A model generated the notes under the pieces. That model was given only the letters and a program-made list of their open reading frames with translations. It was not told the DNA's origin and did not search any database. From the NCBI RefSeq assembly GCF_916618955.1, contig NZ_OU745390.1, forward strand, positions 4,030,001 through 4,094,000: a DNA stretch of 64,000 nt. The letters are read 5' to 3'. The position numbers and the translations under genes are program-made. Shown here one piece after another: positions 23,915 through 36,207 of the stretch. Origin of the DNA: Pseudomonas sp. Marseille-Q3773. Its GTDB lineage: Bacteria > Pseudomonadota > Gammaproteobacteria > Pseudomonadales > Pseudomonadaceae. Every line of letters starts with the position of its first letter. Within the stretch, counting starts at the first letter, position 1.

Positions 23915-24023
23915 GATCGGCTCCGAACAAGTCGTCAAACATCTTAAATAGGTCGAACAATATATTGGAACTAATCATTAGCCAGCTATATGCTTTTTTT
24001 CATTGCGCCAGAGGTCCCCACCC

Positions 24024-25268
24024 GTGAAAACTGCTGTAGCGCCCCTTCCCGCCGAGCCAGAACCCGCCTCCTTGAACGAAATGTGGATCGAAAAGGGCAC
24101 GCCTGCGTTCATGAAAACCGTGCTGGCCTTGTTCAGCGGCGGCTTCGCCACCTTCGCGCTGTTGTATTGCGTGCAGCCGATGATGCCGCTGCTGTCAAAG
24201 GAATTTGCAATCAACGCAGCGCAGAGCAGCCTGGTGCTGTCGGTCTCGACGGCGATGCTGGCGTTCGGCCTGTTGGTTACCGGGCCCATTTCCGACCGCA
24301 TCGGCCGCAAGCCGGTGATGGTGTTTGCCCTGGCCTGTGCGGCCCTCTCCACCTTGGCCAGCGCGGTGATGCCAAGTTGGGAGCTGGTCCTGGCCACCCG
24401 TGCCTTGGTCGGCCTGTCCCTGAGCGGCTTGGCGGCAGTGGCGATGACCTACCTCAGCGAAGAGATCCACCCGCAGCACATCGGCCTGGCCATGGGCCTG
24501 TACATTGGCGGCAATGCCATTGGCGGCATGAGCGGGCGCCTGATCACAGGGGTACTGATCGATTTCGTCAGCTGGCATGCGGCGATGCTGACCATCGGTG
24601 GCCTGGCCCTGGCGGCCGCGCTGGTGTTCTGGAAGGTGCTGCCCGAATCGCGCAACTTCCGCCCACAGGCGATGAATCCGCGTAGCCTGCTGGATGGCTT
24701 TGTCATGCACTTCAAGGATGCCGGCCTGCCCTGGCTGTTCCTTGAAGCCTTCCTGCTGATGGGCGCCTTCGTCACCCTGTTCAACTACATCGGCTATCGC
24801 CTGCTGGCCGGGCCCTACCACATGAACCAGGCGCTGGTCGGCTTGCTGTCGGTGGTGTACCTGTCGGGCATCTACAGCTCGGCGCAGGTCGGCGCCCTGG
24901 CCGACAAGCTGGGCCGGCGCAAGGTGTTCTGGGCCAGTATCGTGGTGATGGCGAGTGGCATGCTGATGACCTTGGCCAGCCCGCTGGTAGCGGTGATCGT
25001 GGGCATGCTGGTGTTCACCTTCGGCTTCTTTGGCGCGCATTCGGTGGCCAGCAGCTGGATCGGTCGCCGGGCGCTGAGAGCCAAGGGGCAGGCCTCGTCG
25101 CTGTACTTGTTCAGCTATTACGCGGGGTCGAGTGTAGCCGGTACGGCGGGCGGGGTGTTCTGGCACCAGTGGGGCTGGAACGGCATCGGGCTGTTCATCG
25201 GCAGCCTGCTGGCGGTGGCGTTGCTGGTGGCGCTGCACCTGAGCAAGCTGGCACCTAAGTCGGTATGA
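24024..25268 (+). CDS. MFS transporter, YnfM-like
   Basis: A 414-residue major facilitator with 12 predicted helices. The loop motif after helix 2 is GPISDRIGRKPVMVF and a second copy in the other half is ALADKLGRRKVFW. The N-terminal 30 residues are polar (EPASLNEMWIEKGTPAF), as in the YnfM branch. Such proteins are drug or metabolite exporters, substrate unknown. I chose GTG at 24024 with gagg at 24011-24014; a TTG at 24003 is also open. It lies head to head with the LysR gene over a 109-base AT-rich space. Confidence 0.87.
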   Translation: MKTAVAPLPAEPEPASLNEMWIEKGTPAFMKTVLALFSGGFATFALLYCVQPMMPLLSKEFAINAAQSSLVLSVSTAMLAFGLLVTGPISDRIGRKPVMVFALACAALSTLASAVMPSWELVLATRALVGLSLSGLAAVAMTYLSEEIHPQHIGLAMGLYIGGNAIGGMSGRLITGVLIDFVSWHAAMLTIGGLALAAALVFWKVLPESRNFRPQAMNPRSLLDGFVMHFKDAGLPWLFLEAFLLMGAFVTLFNYIGYRLLAGPYHMNQALVGLLSVVYLSGIYSSAQVGALADKLGRRKVFWASIVVMASGMLMTLASPLVAVIVGMLVFTFGFFGAHSVASSWIGRRALRAKGQASSLYLFSYYAGSSVAGTAGGVFWHQWGWNGIGLFIGSLLAVALLVALHLSKLAPKSV

Positions 25269-25303
25269 ACCTTGGGGCCGCTTTGCGGCCCCTGAATCTC
25301 GGC

Positions 25304-25651
25304 TCAGTTGATGATTTCGACCCTGTCTACATCCACTTCCCGGCTCATCAGGTGCTTCTCTACCTCACCGGTCAGCTTTACCTTGGTCTTGTCGTTGAAC
25401 TGCGTCGGCGGCAGGTCTTCATCATCGATTTCAACGGTGATGGTGCCGGTGTTGTCTTTGAACTCGTACTTGTCGTCGTTGTTGATTTTCTTGGTCACGT
25501 AGCCTTGCAGTACCACTGGGGTGTCATCGGCAGCATCGTTGGCCGCAGCTACGGTAGTAACCGACTGGGCGCCCGGCCCGGTGTAGCTGGCAGCCAGAGC
25601 GGCAGTGCTGAACAAGGGGGCGAGGATCAACGCAAGATAACGTGCTTTCAT
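25304..25651 (-). CDS. YgiW/BOF-family periplasmic OB-fold protein
   Basis: A 115-residue secreted protein with signal peptide MKARYLALILAPLFSTAALA. The mature part is a small OB-fold of the BOF family: VVLQGYVTKKINNDDKYEFKD, then TGTITVEIDDEDLPP, VKLTGEVEKH and VDRVEII. Family members such as E. coli YgiW are periplasmic stress proteins. The ATG at 25651 gives the signal peptide; the frame is open further upstream without it. It is convergent with the MFS gene and not in an obvious operon. Confidence 0.88.
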   Translation of the reverse strand: MKARYLALILAPLFSTAALAASYTGPGAQSVTTVAAANDAADDTPVVLQGYVTKKINNDDKYEFKDNTGTITVEIDDEDLPPTQFNDKTKVKLTGEVEKHLMSREVDVDRVEIIN

Positions 25652-25723
25652 GAGAATCAGGTCCTGTTTCGGTTTCGATGGGACCAGATTAGCGACGATC
25701 GCTGAATTAAAACTTAACGCGAC

Positions 25724-25750
25724 AAAAAGCCCGGCACAGGGCCGGGCTTT
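25724..25750 (-). terminator. Rho-independent terminator of hemE
   Basis: Stem aaagcccggc / gccgggcttt (10 bp, 5-base loop); on the minus strand it ends in a run of T. It lies 17 bases after the hemE stop. Confidence 0.88.
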
Positions 25751-25767
25751 GGTTTTCAGCGAGCAAC

Positions 25768-26832
25768 TCACTGATGGTATTGCGCCGACAGCTCATGCAC
25801 GGCATTGATGAACACGCCAGCGTGCTCCGGGTCGACTTCCGGGGTGATGCCGTGGCCGAGGTTGAACACGTGGCCTGTGCCATGGCCGTAACTGGCCAGG
25901 ATCCGCGCGACTTCGTTGCGAATGGCTTCGGGCTTGGCGTACAGCACGGTCGGGTCCATGTTGCCCTGCAGCGCCACCTTGTCACCCACACGGCGGCGAG
26001 CGTCGCCAATCTCGCAGGTCCAGTCCAGGCCCAGCGCGTCGGCGCCCGCTTCAGCGATGCTTTCCAGCCACAGGCCACCGTTCTTGGTGAACAGGATCAC
26101 CGGCACCTTGCGCCCTTCATGCTCGCGGATCAGGCCGCTGACGATCTTGCGCATGTAGGCCAGGGAGAATTCCTGGTAGGCCGCCGCAGACAGGTTGCCG
26201 CCCCAGGTGTCGAAGATCTGCACGGCTTGGGCGCCGGCGAGGATCTGCCCGTTGAGGTAGCTGGTCACCGCCTGGGCCAGCTTGTCCAGCAGCAGGTGCA
26301 GGGCCTGCGGGTTGTCGTAGGCCATTGCCTTGGTCTTGCGGAAGTCCTTCGACGAGCCGCCTTCGACCATGTAGGTGGCCAAGGTCCATGGGCTACCGGA
26401 GAAGCCGATCAGCGGCACGCGGCCGTTGAGCTCGCGGCGGATGGTGCTGACCGCGTCCATCACATAGTCGAGGTCTTTCTGTGGATCGGGGATCGGCAGC
26501 GCTTCGATATCGGCCGGGCTGCTGATGACCTTCTTGAAACGCGGGCCTTCGCCGGTTTCGAAGTACAAGCCCAGGCCCATGGCGTCGGGGATGGTGAGAA
26601 TGTCCGAGAACAGGATCGCCGCATCCAGCGGGTAGCGGTCCAGCGGCTGCAGGGTGACCTCGCAGGCGAACTGCGGGTTCATGCACAGGCTCATGAAGTC
26701 ACCGGCCTTGGCGCGGCTGGCGCGGTACTCCGGCAGATAGCGGCCGGCCTGGCGCATCATCCACACTGGGGTAACGTCCACGGGTTGCTTGAGCAGTGCA
26801 CGCAGGAAACGATCGTTCTTCAGGGCAGTCAT
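25768..26832 (-). CDS. hemE: Uroporphyrinogen decarboxylase
   Basis: A 354-residue cytosolic enzyme that removes four acetate carboxyl groups from uroporphyrinogen III to give coproporphyrinogen III in heme synthesis. The N-terminal signature [16 protein letters not shown] and the second signature [17 protein letters not shown] are present, along with [12 protein letters not shown] holding the catalytic aspartate. Length and termini match the family. The gene has its own terminator and is separated from upstream gltD by a REP pair, so it is likely a separate transcript. Confidence 0.98.
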   Translation of the reverse strand: MTALKNDRFLRALLKQPVDVTPVWMMRQAGRYLPEYRASRAKAGDFMSLCMNPQFACEVTLQPLDRYPLDAAILFSDILTIPDAMGLGLYFETGEGPRFKKVISSPADIEALPIPDPQKDLDYVMDAVSTIRRELNGRVPLIGFSGSPWTLATYMVEGGSSKDFRKTKAMAYDNPQALHLLLDKLAQAVTSYLNGQILAGAQAVQIFDTWGGNLSAAAYQEFSLAYMRKIVSGLIREHEGRKVPVILFTKNGGLWLESIAEAGADALGLDWTCEIGDARRRVGDKVALQGNMDPTVLYAKPEAIRNEVARILASYGHGTGHVFNLGHGITPEVDPEHAGVFINAVHELSAQYHQ

Positions 26833-26936
26833 GTCGGCATCCGGAAAAAAAGTGCGGGCATTTTCTCAGACGCCAGCGCAAAAGGCACGGCCAGGGCCAT
26901 GCGTTTTGTCTATTGGATGCCATGGATCAAGCAAAC

Positions 26937-26946
26937 TTGTATACAA
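26937..26946. promoter_or_regulatory. Orphan palindrome, GntR-like operator
   Basis: A perfect 10-bp palindrome ttgtatacaa in the hemE/gltD interval, next to a REP pair. This kind of site is bound by several GntR-family regulators, but no matching regulator or target is in the window. It is 105 bases upstream of the hemE start. Confidence 0.3.
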
Positions 26947-26950
26947 AAGC

Positions 26951-27015
26951 TTCGCGGGCGCGCCCGCTCCCACAGGTCCTGGGGTGGCCCCTGTGGGAGC
27001 GGGCGTGCCCGCGAA
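26951..27015. repeat. REP-like inverted repeat pair
   Basis: Arms 26951-26979 and 26987-27015 in opposite orientation with the core cccgctcccacaggt / cctgtgggagcgggc, as in the pairs at 207-295 and 1476-1573. It lies directly after the gltD stop, the usual 3' position for such elements. Confidence 0.82.
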
Positions 27016-27025
27016 TGTTGGAAAA

Positions 27026-28447
<1,422 letters not shown>

Positions 28448-28551
28448 TCAAAAACCTCTTTACCGCAGTTGCCAGCCTCAGGCTGCAAGCTGCAAGACGA
28501 TCACTTGAGCACGACAGGCCCCGCGCACGGGGCCGTCACTTGCAGCTGTTG

Positions 28552-31500
28552 TTACTGCGGGTTGGCACGGGTGCTGGACAGCAGTTGCTTCAGGTTGGCC
28601 GCCTTCGGCTTGACCAGCCAGAAGCGCCGCACGTAGTCGTCCAGGTTCTCCGAGAGCTCACGCCCCCACTCGCTGCCGGTCTCCTCGACGTACTCGGCAA
28701 GGACCCGCGCCAGGTGGCTGCGATAGGCCTCCATCGCTTCACCACTGATCCGCTGGATTTCCACCAGCTCGTGGTTGAGCTTGTCGACGAAGGTATTGTC
28801 CATGTCGAGCACGTAGGCGAAGCCGCCAGTCATGCCAGAACCGAAGTTGTAACCGGTCTTGCCCAGGACGCAGACAAAGCCGCCGGTCATGTATTCACAG
28901 CAGTGATCGCCAGTACCCTCGACAACAGCGTGGGCGCCAGAGTTACGCACAGCGAAGCGCTCGCCCGCGGTACCGGCGGCGAACAGCTTGCCGCCAGTCG
29001 CGCCGTACAGGCAGGTGTTGCCGACGATGGCGCTGTGCTGGGTTTCGAACGGGCTGCCGGCTGGCGGCACGATGGTGACCTTGCCACCGGTCATGCCCTT
29101 GCCGACGTAGTCGTTGGCGTCGCCTTCCAGGTGCAGGTTCAGGCCACCCGCGTTCCACACGCCGAAGCTCTGGCCCGCAGTGCCCTTGAAGCGGAAGGTG
29201 ATCGGCGCCGCGGCCATGCCCTGGTTGCCGTGCAGGCGGGCGATTTCGCCCGATACACGTGCACCGATGGAGCGGTCGCAGTTGCAGATGTCGAGGCTGA
29301 ACTCACCACCCGCCTGGTCGCGAATGGCCGGCATGGCCATTTCAACCATCTTCTCGGCCAGCTCGCCCTGGTCGAACGGCGGGTTCTTGTCGACTTCACA
29401 GAACTGCGGCTTGTCCGCCGGGATGTGCGGGCTGCCCAGCAGCGGCGAGAGGTCGAGGTACTGCTGGCGCTCGGTGTCGCCTGGCAGTACATCGAGCAGG
29501 TCGGTACGCCCGATCAACTCGCCCAGGCTGCGCACGCCCAGCTTGGCCAGCCATTCACGGGTTTCTTCGGCGACGAAGGTGAAGAAGTTGATCACCATGT
29601 CGACGGTGCCGATGTAGTGGTCCTTGCGCAGCTTGTCGTTCTGGGTGGCGACGCCGGTAGCGCAGTTGTTCAGGTGGCAGATGCGCAGGTACTTGCAGCC
29701 CAGGGCGATCATCGGAGCGGTACCGAAGCCGAAGCTCTCGGCGCCGAGGATCGCCGCCTTGATCACGTCCAGGCCGGTTTTCAGGCCACCGTCGGTCTGC
29801 ACCCGGACCTTGCCGCGCAGGTCGTTGCCGCGCAGGGTCTGGTGGGTTTCGGCCAGGCCCAGCTCCCACGGGGCGCCAGCGTACTTGATCGAGGTCAGCG
29901 GCGAAGCACCGGTACCACCGTCGTAACCCGAGATGGTAATCAAGTCCGCATAGGCCTTGGCCACACCGGCAGCGATGGTGCCGACGCCAGCTTCGGCAAC
30001 CAGCTTGACCGACACCAGGGCTTGCGGGTTGACCTGCTTGAGGTCGTAGATCAGCTGCGCCAGGTCTTCGATCGAGTAGATGTCATGGTGCGGTGGTGGC
30101 GAAATCAGGGTCACACCCGGCACCGCGTAGCGCAGCTTGGCAATCAGGCCGTTGACCTTGCCGCCTGGCAGCTGGCCGCCCTCGCCGGGCTTGGCGCCCT
30201 GGGCAACCTTGATCTGCAGTACTTCGGCATTGACCAGGTATTCCGGGGTCACGCCAAAGCGACCGGTGGCTACCTGCTTGATCTTCGAGCTCTTGATAGT
30301 GCCGTAGCGCGAAGGGTCTTCACCGCCCTCACCGGAGTTGGAGCGCGCACCCAGGCGGTTCATGGCCTCGGCCAACGCCTCATGCGCCTCTGGCGACAAT
30401 GCGCCCAGCGAAATACCAGCGGAGTCGAAGCGCTTGAGAATGGCCTCCAGCGGCTCGATCTGCTCCAGCGGCAGCGGCTGGTCAGCCACTTTCACCTTCA
30501 GCAGGTCGCGGATCATCGACACCGGGCGCTGGTCGACCAGCGTGGTGTATTCCTTGAATTTGGCGTAGTCGCCCTGCTGCACGGCAGCCTGCAGAGTGTT
30601 GACTACGTCCGGGTTGTAGGCGTGGTATTCACCACCGTGGACGAACTTCAGCAGGCCACCTTGCTGGATAGGCTTGCGCGCGCTCCAGGCTTCGGCAGCC
30701 AGCAGTTTCTGGTCGCTTTCCAGGTCTTCGAAGCGCGCCCCCTTGATGCGGCTGGACACGCCCTTGAAGCTCAGGCCAACCACTTCCTCGGACAGGCCGA
30801 TGGCTTCGAACAGCTGCGCACCGCGGTACGAGGCGATGGTCGAGATGCCCATCTTCGACAGGATCTTCAACAGGCCCTTGGAGATGCCCTTGCGGTAGTA
30901 CTTGAAGACTTCGTCCAGGTCACCCAGCACTTCGCCGGTGCGGATCAGGTCGGCCAGCACTTCGTAGGCCAGGTACGGGTACACGGCCGAGGCACCGAAG
31001 CCCAGCAGCACGGCGAAGTGGTGCGGGTCGCGAGCGGTAGCGGTTTCCACCAGGATGTTGCTGTCGCAGCGCAGGCCCTGTTCGGTCAGGCGATGGTGCA
31101 CCGCGCCAACGGCCAGCGACGCATGTACCGGCAGCTTGCCCGGGGCGATGTAGCGGTCGCTCAGCACCAGCTGGGTCTTGCCGCTGCGCACCGCTTCTTC
31201 AGCCTGGTCGGCGATGTTGCGGATGGCTGCTTCCAGGCCGACGCTCTCTTCATAATTGAGGTCGATCAGCTGGCGGTCGAAGCCTTCGCGCTCCAGGTTC
31301 ATCAGCGAGCGCCACTTGGCAGGCGAGATGACCGGCGAGCTGAGGATCACCCGCGAAGCGTGCTCCGGGGACTCCTGGAAGATGTTGCGCTCGGCGCCGA
31401 GGCAGATTTCCAGCGACATGACGATCGCTTCGCGCAGCGGGTCGATCGGCGGGTTGGTCACCTGGGCGAACTGCTGGCGGAAGAAGTCGTAAGGCGAGCG

Positions 31501-32997
31501 CACGCGCTGCGACAGCACCGCCATCGGCGTGTCGTCACCCATCGAACCGACCGCTTCCTGGCCCTGCTCACCGAGCGGGCGCAGCACCTGGTCACGCTCT
31601 TCGAAGGTAACCTGGAACATCTTCATGTACTGCTTGAGCTGGTCAGCGTCGTAGCTGGCCACGCCCTGGTCGTCGGTCAGCGTCGCCTGGATGCGCGTGG
31701 CGTGCTGACGCAGCCAGCGCTTGTACGGGTGGCGCGACTTCAGGCGGTTGTCGATCGCATCGGTGTCGAGGATCTGACCGGTTTCGGTGTCGACGGCGAA
31801 GATCTGACCCGGACCGACACGGCCCTTGGCGATGACGTCCTCGGGCTTGTAGTCCCATACGCCGATTTCCGACGCCAGGGTGATGTAGCCGTTCTTGGTG
31901 GTCACCCAGCGCGCCGGGCGCAGGCCGTTGCGATCGAGCAGGCACACCGCGTGGCGGCCTTCGGTCATGACGATACCGGCCGGGCCATCCCATGGCTCCA
32001 TGTGCATGGAGTTGTATTCGTAGAAGGCGCGCAGGTCGGCGTCCATGGTCTCGACGTTCTGCCAGGCAGGCGGCACCAGCATGCGCACACCACGGAACAG
32101 GTCGATGCCACCGGTAACCATCAGCTCGAGCATGTTGTCCATGCTCGAAGAGTCGGAACCGACGCGGTTGACCAGCGGGCCGAGTTCTTCGAGGTCAGGG
32201 ATCAGGTCGTTGGCGAACTTGGTGCGACGGGCCATGGCCCAGTTGCGGTTGCCAGTGATGGTGTTGATCTCGCCATTGTGGGCGAGGAAGCGGAATGGCT
32301 GCGCCAGCGGCCATTTCGGCAAGGTATTGGTAGAGAAGCGCTGGTGGAACACGCAGATCGCGGTTTGCAGGCGCTCGTCACCCAGGTCCGGATAGAACGC
32401 CGCCAGATCGCGCGGCATCATCAGGCCTTTGTAGATGATGGTCTTGTGCGAGAAGCTACAGATGTAGTGGTCGGCGTCGTGGGCGTTGGCCACGGACGAA
32501 CGGCGACGGGCACTGAACAGCTTGATGGCGAATTCCTGGTCGCTGAGGCCTTCACCACCGATGAACACCTGCTCGATCTGCGGCAGGCGCTCCAGAGCCA
32601 GGCGGCCGAGCACGCTGGTGTCGATCGGCACCTTGCGCCAGCCGACCAACTTGAGGCCGGCTGCGAGGATTTCGCGGTCCATGTTGGCACGGGCGGCTTC
32701 GGCTTTAACCGGGTCCTGGTTGAAGAACACCATGCCGACGGCGTACTGCCTGGGCAGCTCGACGGCGAAATGTTCCTGGGCCACGGCGCGCAGGAACTGA
32801 TCAGGCTTCTGCATGAGCAGACCGCAACCGTCACCGGTCTTGCCGTCGGCGTTGATGCCGCCGCGGTGGGTCATGCAAGTCAGCGCCTGCATGGCGGTTT
32901 GCAGTAGGTGGTGGCTCGGTTCACCCGTCATGTGGGCGATCAGGCCAAAACCACAGTTGTCCTTGAATTCTTCGGGATGGTACAGACCTGTTTTCAT
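28552..32997 (-). CDS. gltB: Glutamate synthase (NADPH) large subunit
   Basis: A 1481-residue enzyme making glutamate from glutamine and 2-oxoglutarate, central to ammonia assimilation. The N-terminal amidotransferase nucleophile is C15 in [11 protein letters not shown], exposed by removal of a short propeptide. The central and FMN-binding domains follow; the 3Fe-4S cysteines are in [17 protein letters not shown] with C-x5-C-x4-C spacing. The glycine-rich GXGXG C-terminal helix domain covers about residues 1240-1480. The ATG at 32997 gives the family length. An opposite-strand frame of 1455 codons covers nearly the whole gene and is only its shadow. Confidence 0.98.
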   Translation of the reverse strand: MKTGLYHPEEFKDNCGFGLIAHMTGEPSHHLLQTAMQALTCMTHRGGINADGKTGDGCGLLMQKPDQFLRAVAQEHFAVELPRQYAVGMVFFNQDPVKAEAARANMDREILAAGLKLVGWRKVPIDTSVLGRLALERLPQIEQVFIGGEGLSDQEFAIKLFSARRRSSVANAHDADHYICSFSHKTIIYKGLMMPRDLAAFYPDLGDERLQTAICVFHQRFSTNTLPKWPLAQPFRFLAHNGEINTITGNRNWAMARRTKFANDLIPDLEELGPLVNRVGSDSSSMDNMLELMVTGGIDLFRGVRMLVPPAWQNVETMDADLRAFYEYNSMHMEPWDGPAGIVMTEGRHAVCLLDRNGLRPARWVTTKNGYITLASEIGVWDYKPEDVIAKGRVGPGQIFAVDTETGQILDTDAIDNRLKSRHPYKRWLRQHATRIQATLTDDQGVASYDADQLKQYMKMFQVTFEERDQVLRPLGEQGQEAVGSMGDDTPMAVLSQRVRSPYDFFRQQFAQVTNPPIDPLREAIVMSLEICLGAERNIFQESPEHASRVILSSPVISPAKWRSLMNLEREGFDRQLIDLNYEESVGLEAAIRNIADQAEEAVRSGKTQLVLSDRYIAPGKLPVHASLAVGAVHHRLTEQGLRCDSNILVETATARDPHHFAVLLGFGASAVYPYLAYEVLADLIRTGEVLGDLDEVFKYYRKGISKGLLKILSKMGISTIASYRGAQLFEAIGLSEEVVGLSFKGVSSRIKGARFEDLESDQKLLAAEAWSARKPIQQGGLLKFVHGGEYHAYNPDVVNTLQAAVQQGDYAKFKEYTTLVDQRPVSMIRDLLKVKVADQPLPLEQIEPLEAILKRFDSAGISLGALSPEAHEALAEAMNRLGARSNSGEGGEDPSRYGTIKSSKIKQVATGRFGVTPEYLVNAEVLQIKVAQGAKPGEGGQLPGGKVNGLIAKLRYAVPGVTLISPPPHHDIYSIEDLAQLIYDLKQVNPQALVSVKLVAEAGVGTIAAGVAKAYADLITISGYDGGTGASPLTSIKYAGAPWELGLAETHQTLRGNDLRGKVRVQTDGGLKTGLDVIKAAILGAESFGFGTAPMIALGCKYLRICHLNNCATGVATQNDKLRKDHYIGTVDMVINFFTFVAEETREWLAKLGVRSLGELIGRTDLLDVLPGDTERQQYLDLSPLLGSPHIPADKPQFCEVDKNPPFDQGELAEKMVEMAMPAIRDQAGGEFSLDICNCDRSIGARVSGEIARLHGNQGMAAAPITFRFKGTAGQSFGVWNAGGLNLHLEGDANDYVGKGMTGGKVTIVPPAGSPFETQHSAIVGNTCLYGATGGKLFAAGTAGERFAVRNSGAHAVVEGTGDHCCEYMTGGFVCVLGKTGYNFGSGMTGGFAYVLDMDNTFVDKLNHELVEIQRISGEAMEAYRSHLARVLAEYVEETGSEWGRELSENLDDYVRRFWLVKPKAANLKQLLSSTRANPQ

Positions 32998-33141
32998 AGA
33001 CACATTCTCACCAGGTTCACCTCTCAACGGAGGTAAATCTCTTTTTTAACAACCACTTACCATCCACGCCGATCAAACGCCAGCTTTTTGCGGTGGCCAT
33101 GGAAAACCATTGTTGCACAGCGACAGCGATGCTCACAAATT

Positions 33142-33170
33142 TTCATGTCTCACCATTGAAAATTCATGTC
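33142..33170 (-). promoter_or_regulatory. Tandem octamer upstream of gltB
   Basis: The octamer ttcatgtc occurs at 33142-33149 and 33163-33170, 21 bp apart, i.e. two helix turns, in an AT-rich stretch 145-173 bases before the gltB start. This spacing suits cooperative binding of a regulator. Nearer the gene a hairpin acctc / gaggt (33021-33036 area) lies in the leader. No confident -10 or -35 was assigned. Confidence 0.3.
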
Positions 33171-33275
33171 GCGATTTTGAATTTTTTACGCCATTCGCCG
33201 TGATAGGGCTTGGCTCGAGTCTGAAGCGTTTCAGCCATGACTGCAAGAGAGGCTTTTGGCCGGCAGTCTGGGACA

Positions 33276-33307
33276 GAAAAGCCTGCCGCGCTCAGGCGCA
33301 GCAGGCT
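33276..33307 (-). terminator. Terminator after damX
   Basis: On the minus strand: stem agcctgctgcgc / gcgcggcaggct with one mismatched pair, then tttt. It lies about 60 bases after the damX stop and likely ends the pilMN(OP)Q-aroK-aroB-damX transcript. Confidence 0.75.
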
Positions 33308-33367
33308 AGTCGAAGTTCTGTAATCGCTCAGCAACTGGGCAGCGGGGTGTTGCCGCCCGGAAGGTGA

Positions 33368-34996
33368 TCAGCGAGCCGTGGCAAGCTCTTGTTGAACGCT
33401 GCCGACGGTACGTGGCCAAGGTTTACCAGCCTGGACCTTCGCTGGCAAGTTCTTGATTGCCGCAACCGCCGCATCACGGTTGGCAAAGTTGCCGTAAGTG
33501 ACGACGTACAGCGGCTTGCCCTGGAGGTTTTTCTTGAAGTAGCGATAGTCACCACCCTGGGCCTTGACGAACGCCTGGGCCGACGCTTCGGAGCTGGTGC
33601 CGAGGATTTGCACCACGTAATTACCCGGCTTCTGCCCGGCATACCAGCCACTGTTGCCACTGCCACCAACAGCTGGCTTCTCGGCAGGCTTGGCGGCTGG
33701 CTTGGCCACGGCGACCTGGGTCGGCGCCGGGGTTGGCTTGGCTGGTGCAACCGGCTTGACAGGCTGGGTTGCGACAGGCTTGGGCGCAGGCGCAACCGGC
33801 TGTGGCTGTACCGGCTGGGCTGGCGCAACGGCGACAGGCTGGGCAGGTACTGGCGCCGGGCCCGCCTGCACGCCCTGCGGTGGCGCGATGGTGGTCACGG
33901 TAGGCGGCGGGTTGCCAGGCTGCAGCGCGGTATCACCGGCCGGGCTGCCCTCTTCGCCCTCGCCCATGCCGGCAGCCTGGGCCAGCGGCTCGCGCATCAC
34001 CGGCTGCGACTGGCCAACCAGTGGTAGCGGCATCGGCTGGGACGAACCCGAGAACTCGATGGCCGGGTTGCCACCATTGCCCTGGCCCTCACCCAGCGGC
34101 AGCTGTGCCTGGGCGACGGGTGCCTCGGCGGGCGCCTTGTCGCCTTTCCTGGGCATCAATACTGCGGCCGCTACGGCGACCACGACCACAGCGGACAACG
34201 CGAGCACGTGTTTTTTAGGCATCTTGAACCCCATGGATGGTCGCTTGGCCGTCGAGCGGCTGGCGATCATGGCTTCGATCAAAGTGTCACGGGCGACCTG
34301 GTTGATGTTGCCAGGCCAACCGTCAGAATTTTCATGGATATCGACGATCTGTTCGCGGGTGAACACCTCGATGCCCCGGCCAGCACCTTCCAGGCGCTGC
34401 TCCAGGTACTCGCGGGTTTCTTCTTCACTGTAGGGGGCGAGCTCGATGATGTGGAAGCGCTCTTCCTCGATATTCAGCTCATCCAGCCCGGCAATCAGCG
34501 AAGGTTCACCGAACAGGAACACATGCGGGCGCCCCTCCGGTACGCCTGCGGCCAATTCCAGCAACGCTTGGAGTGCCGACTCGTCAAGTTGTTCCGCATC
34601 GTCCACGAGCAAATACACTTCCTGGCCGGTCAGTGCCAATTGCACCACCTTGGCCAGGATTGCCTGCATTTCCGGCTGCGCCACATCCAGGCTCTGGGCG
34701 ACCTGGCCAAGGACACTGGCCGCGTCGCTGGCACCACGGGCAGACACCACGACGCTCTGCACCGCCTGCTTGTTGGTGCTGGCCACCAGGGCCTGGCGCA
34801 GCAGGGTCTTGCCGCTGCCCAGCGGCCCGCTGACCACCAGCATCAATTGGCTGTAACGCGCCAGGTGGTGCAACTGGCCGAGCACCGGCTTGCGCTGGGC
34901 CGGGAAGAACTTGAAACCGGGCACGCGGGGTGCGAACGGATCGTGGCTCAACTGGTAATGGTCGAGAAAGGCCTCATCGGCATGCAAACTGGTCAT
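33368..34996 (-). CDS. damX: DamX-like SPOR-domain protein with AAA ATPase domain
   Basis: A 542-residue protein. An ExeA-type AAA domain fills about residues 20-265, with Walker A GPLGSGKTLLRQAL near 56 and a Walker B segment VYLLVDDAEQ near 127. One transmembrane helix follows around 268-286 (LALSAVVVVAVAAAVL). Then a proline/alanine/glutamine-rich linker leads to a C-terminal SPOR domain (about 455-530, YVVQILGTSSEASA), which binds denuded glycan strands at the division septum. Position after aroB matches E. coli aroKB-damX. The E. coli DamX lacks the strong AAA motifs, so this long form combines an ATPase with septal targeting. Confidence 0.88.
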   Translation of the reverse strand: MTSLHADEAFLDHYQLSHDPFAPRVPGFKFFPAQRKPVLGQLHHLARYSQLMLVVSGPLGSGKTLLRQALVASTNKQAVQSVVVSARGASDAASVLGQVAQSLDVAQPEMQAILAKVVQLALTGQEVYLLVDDAEQLDESALQALLELAAGVPEGRPHVFLFGEPSLIAGLDELNIEEERFHIIELAPYSEEETREYLEQRLEGAGRGIEVFTREQIVDIHENSDGWPGNINQVARDTLIEAMIASRSTAKRPSMGFKMPKKHVLALSAVVVVAVAAAVLMPRKGDKAPAEAPVAQAQLPLGEGQGNGGNPAIEFSGSSQPMPLPLVGQSQPVMREPLAQAAGMGEGEEGSPAGDTALQPGNPPPTVTTIAPPQGVQAGPAPVPAQPVAVAPAQPVQPQPVAPAPKPVATQPVKPVAPAKPTPAPTQVAVAKPAAKPAEKPAVGGSGNSGWYAGQKPGNYVVQILGTSSEASAQAFVKAQGGDYRYFKKNLQGKPLYVVTYGNFANRDAAVAAIKNLPAKVQAGKPWPRTVGSVQQELATAR

Positions 34997-35011
34997 TGCG
35001 CTGTCACAACC

Positions 35012-36109
35012 TCAAAGCTGGGCCACGATCGCGCGGTAATCCGCCGACAACGTGGCCTGTAGTATCTCTTTCGGATAGTCGTCGGTAACTACGGCCTCGC
35101 CCATCTGGCGCAGCAGCACCAGACGCAGACGGCCGTCGAGCACCTTCTTGTCGACCGCCATGTGCTCCATGAAATGCGCCGGGGTCATTTCCTGTGGTGG
35201 CACCACCGGCAAACCTGCGTCCTGCAACAGGCGGATTCCGCGATCGCGCTCGGCCTGGTTGATCCAGCCAAGGCGCATGGACATTTCCAGGGCCATCACC
35301 GTGCCAGCCGCCACGGCTTCGCCGTGCAGCCACACGCCATAGCCCATGTGGGTCTCGATGGCATGCCCGAAGGTATGCCCCAGGTTCAATGTGGCCCGCA
35401 CGCCTGACTCGCGTTCGTCAGCCCCTACCACTGCGGCCTTGGCCGCGCAGGAACGGCGGATGGCTTCGGTCAGCGCCGTCGGGTCGAGGGCACGCAGTGC
35501 CTGCATATTTTCTTCGAGCCAGGCGAGGAAGGGCTTGTCGCAGATCAGGCCATACTTGATCACTTCCGCCAGCCCTGCGGACAGTTCGCGTGCCGGCAGG
35601 GTCTTGAGCGTGGTGGTATCGATCAGCACCGCATTGGGCTGATAGAAGGCACCGACCATGTTCTTGCCCAGCGGGTGATTGATGCCGGTCTTGCCGCCAA
35701 CCGAGGAGTCGACCTGGGACAACAGGGTGGTCGGCACCTGGATGAAGTCGACGCCCCGCTGGTAGCAGGCCGCGGCGAACCCGGCCATGTCACCGATCAC
35801 GCCGCCACCCAGGGCGACCACGGTGGTACGGCGGTCGTGTCGCGCCGCCAGCAGGCCATCGAAGACAAGTTGCAGGGTTTCCCAGTTCTTGTGGGCCTCG
35901 CCATCGGGCAACACCACCGGCAGTACCGAATAGGCACCCAGGGTCTTGCTCAGGCGTTGGAGATACAGCGGCGCGACGGTTTCGTTGGAAACGATGGCAA
36001 CCTGCCGCCCGGCAATATGCGGCGCCAGCAACTCGGGCTGGTCCAGCAGGCCTTCGCCAATGTAGATCGGGTAGCTACGCTCGCCCAGGTCGACCTTAAG
36101 TGTCTGCAT
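35012..36109 (-). CDS. aroB: 3-dehydroquinate synthase
   Basis: A 365-residue NAD+ and metal-dependent cytosolic enzyme converting DAHP to 3-dehydroquinate, step 2 of the shikimate pathway. Visible are the NAD-binding [19 protein letters not shown], the [19 protein letters not shown] segment and the metal-binding [12 protein letters not shown] plus a histidine in [10 protein letters not shown] chose the ATG at 36109; the frame also opens at 36121. It follows aroK by 98 bases and precedes damX by 15. Confidence 0.97.
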   Translation of the reverse strand: MQTLKVDLGERSYPIYIGEGLLDQPELLAPHIAGRQVAIVSNETVAPLYLQRLSKTLGAYSVLPVVLPDGEAHKNWETLQLVFDGLLAARHDRRTTVVALGGGVIGDMAGFAAACYQRGVDFIQVPTTLLSQVDSSVGGKTGINHPLGKNMVGAFYQPNAVLIDTTTLKTLPARELSAGLAEVIKYGLICDKPFLAWLEENMQALRALDPTALTEAIRRSCAAKAAVVGADERESGVRATLNLGHTFGHAIETHMGYGVWLHGEAVAAGTVMALEMSMRLGWINQAERDRGIRLLQDAGLPVVPPQEMTPAHFMEHMAVDKKVLDGRLRLVLLRQMGEAVVTDDYPKEILQATLSADYRAIVAQL

Positions 36110-36207
36110 GTATCCCCACAATGTACTTGAGCGCGGCGCCTTCGCGGCGGCGCCACACGGTAACGTTCAACCTCGCCTCGGCGCTGGTGGCCGAGAATAG
36201 TCCCGGG

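Noticed and set aside
23958..23967. Palindrome caatatattg in the LysR/MFS space as LysR operator
   Set aside because: Ten AT-rich bases are too short and lack the T-N11-A form; not enough to name it.
28540..32907. 1455-codon open frame on the strand opposite gltB
   Set aside because: It mirrors the high-GC gltB codons; the translation is a histidine, valine, glutamine and glycine-rich shadow with no recognised domain.
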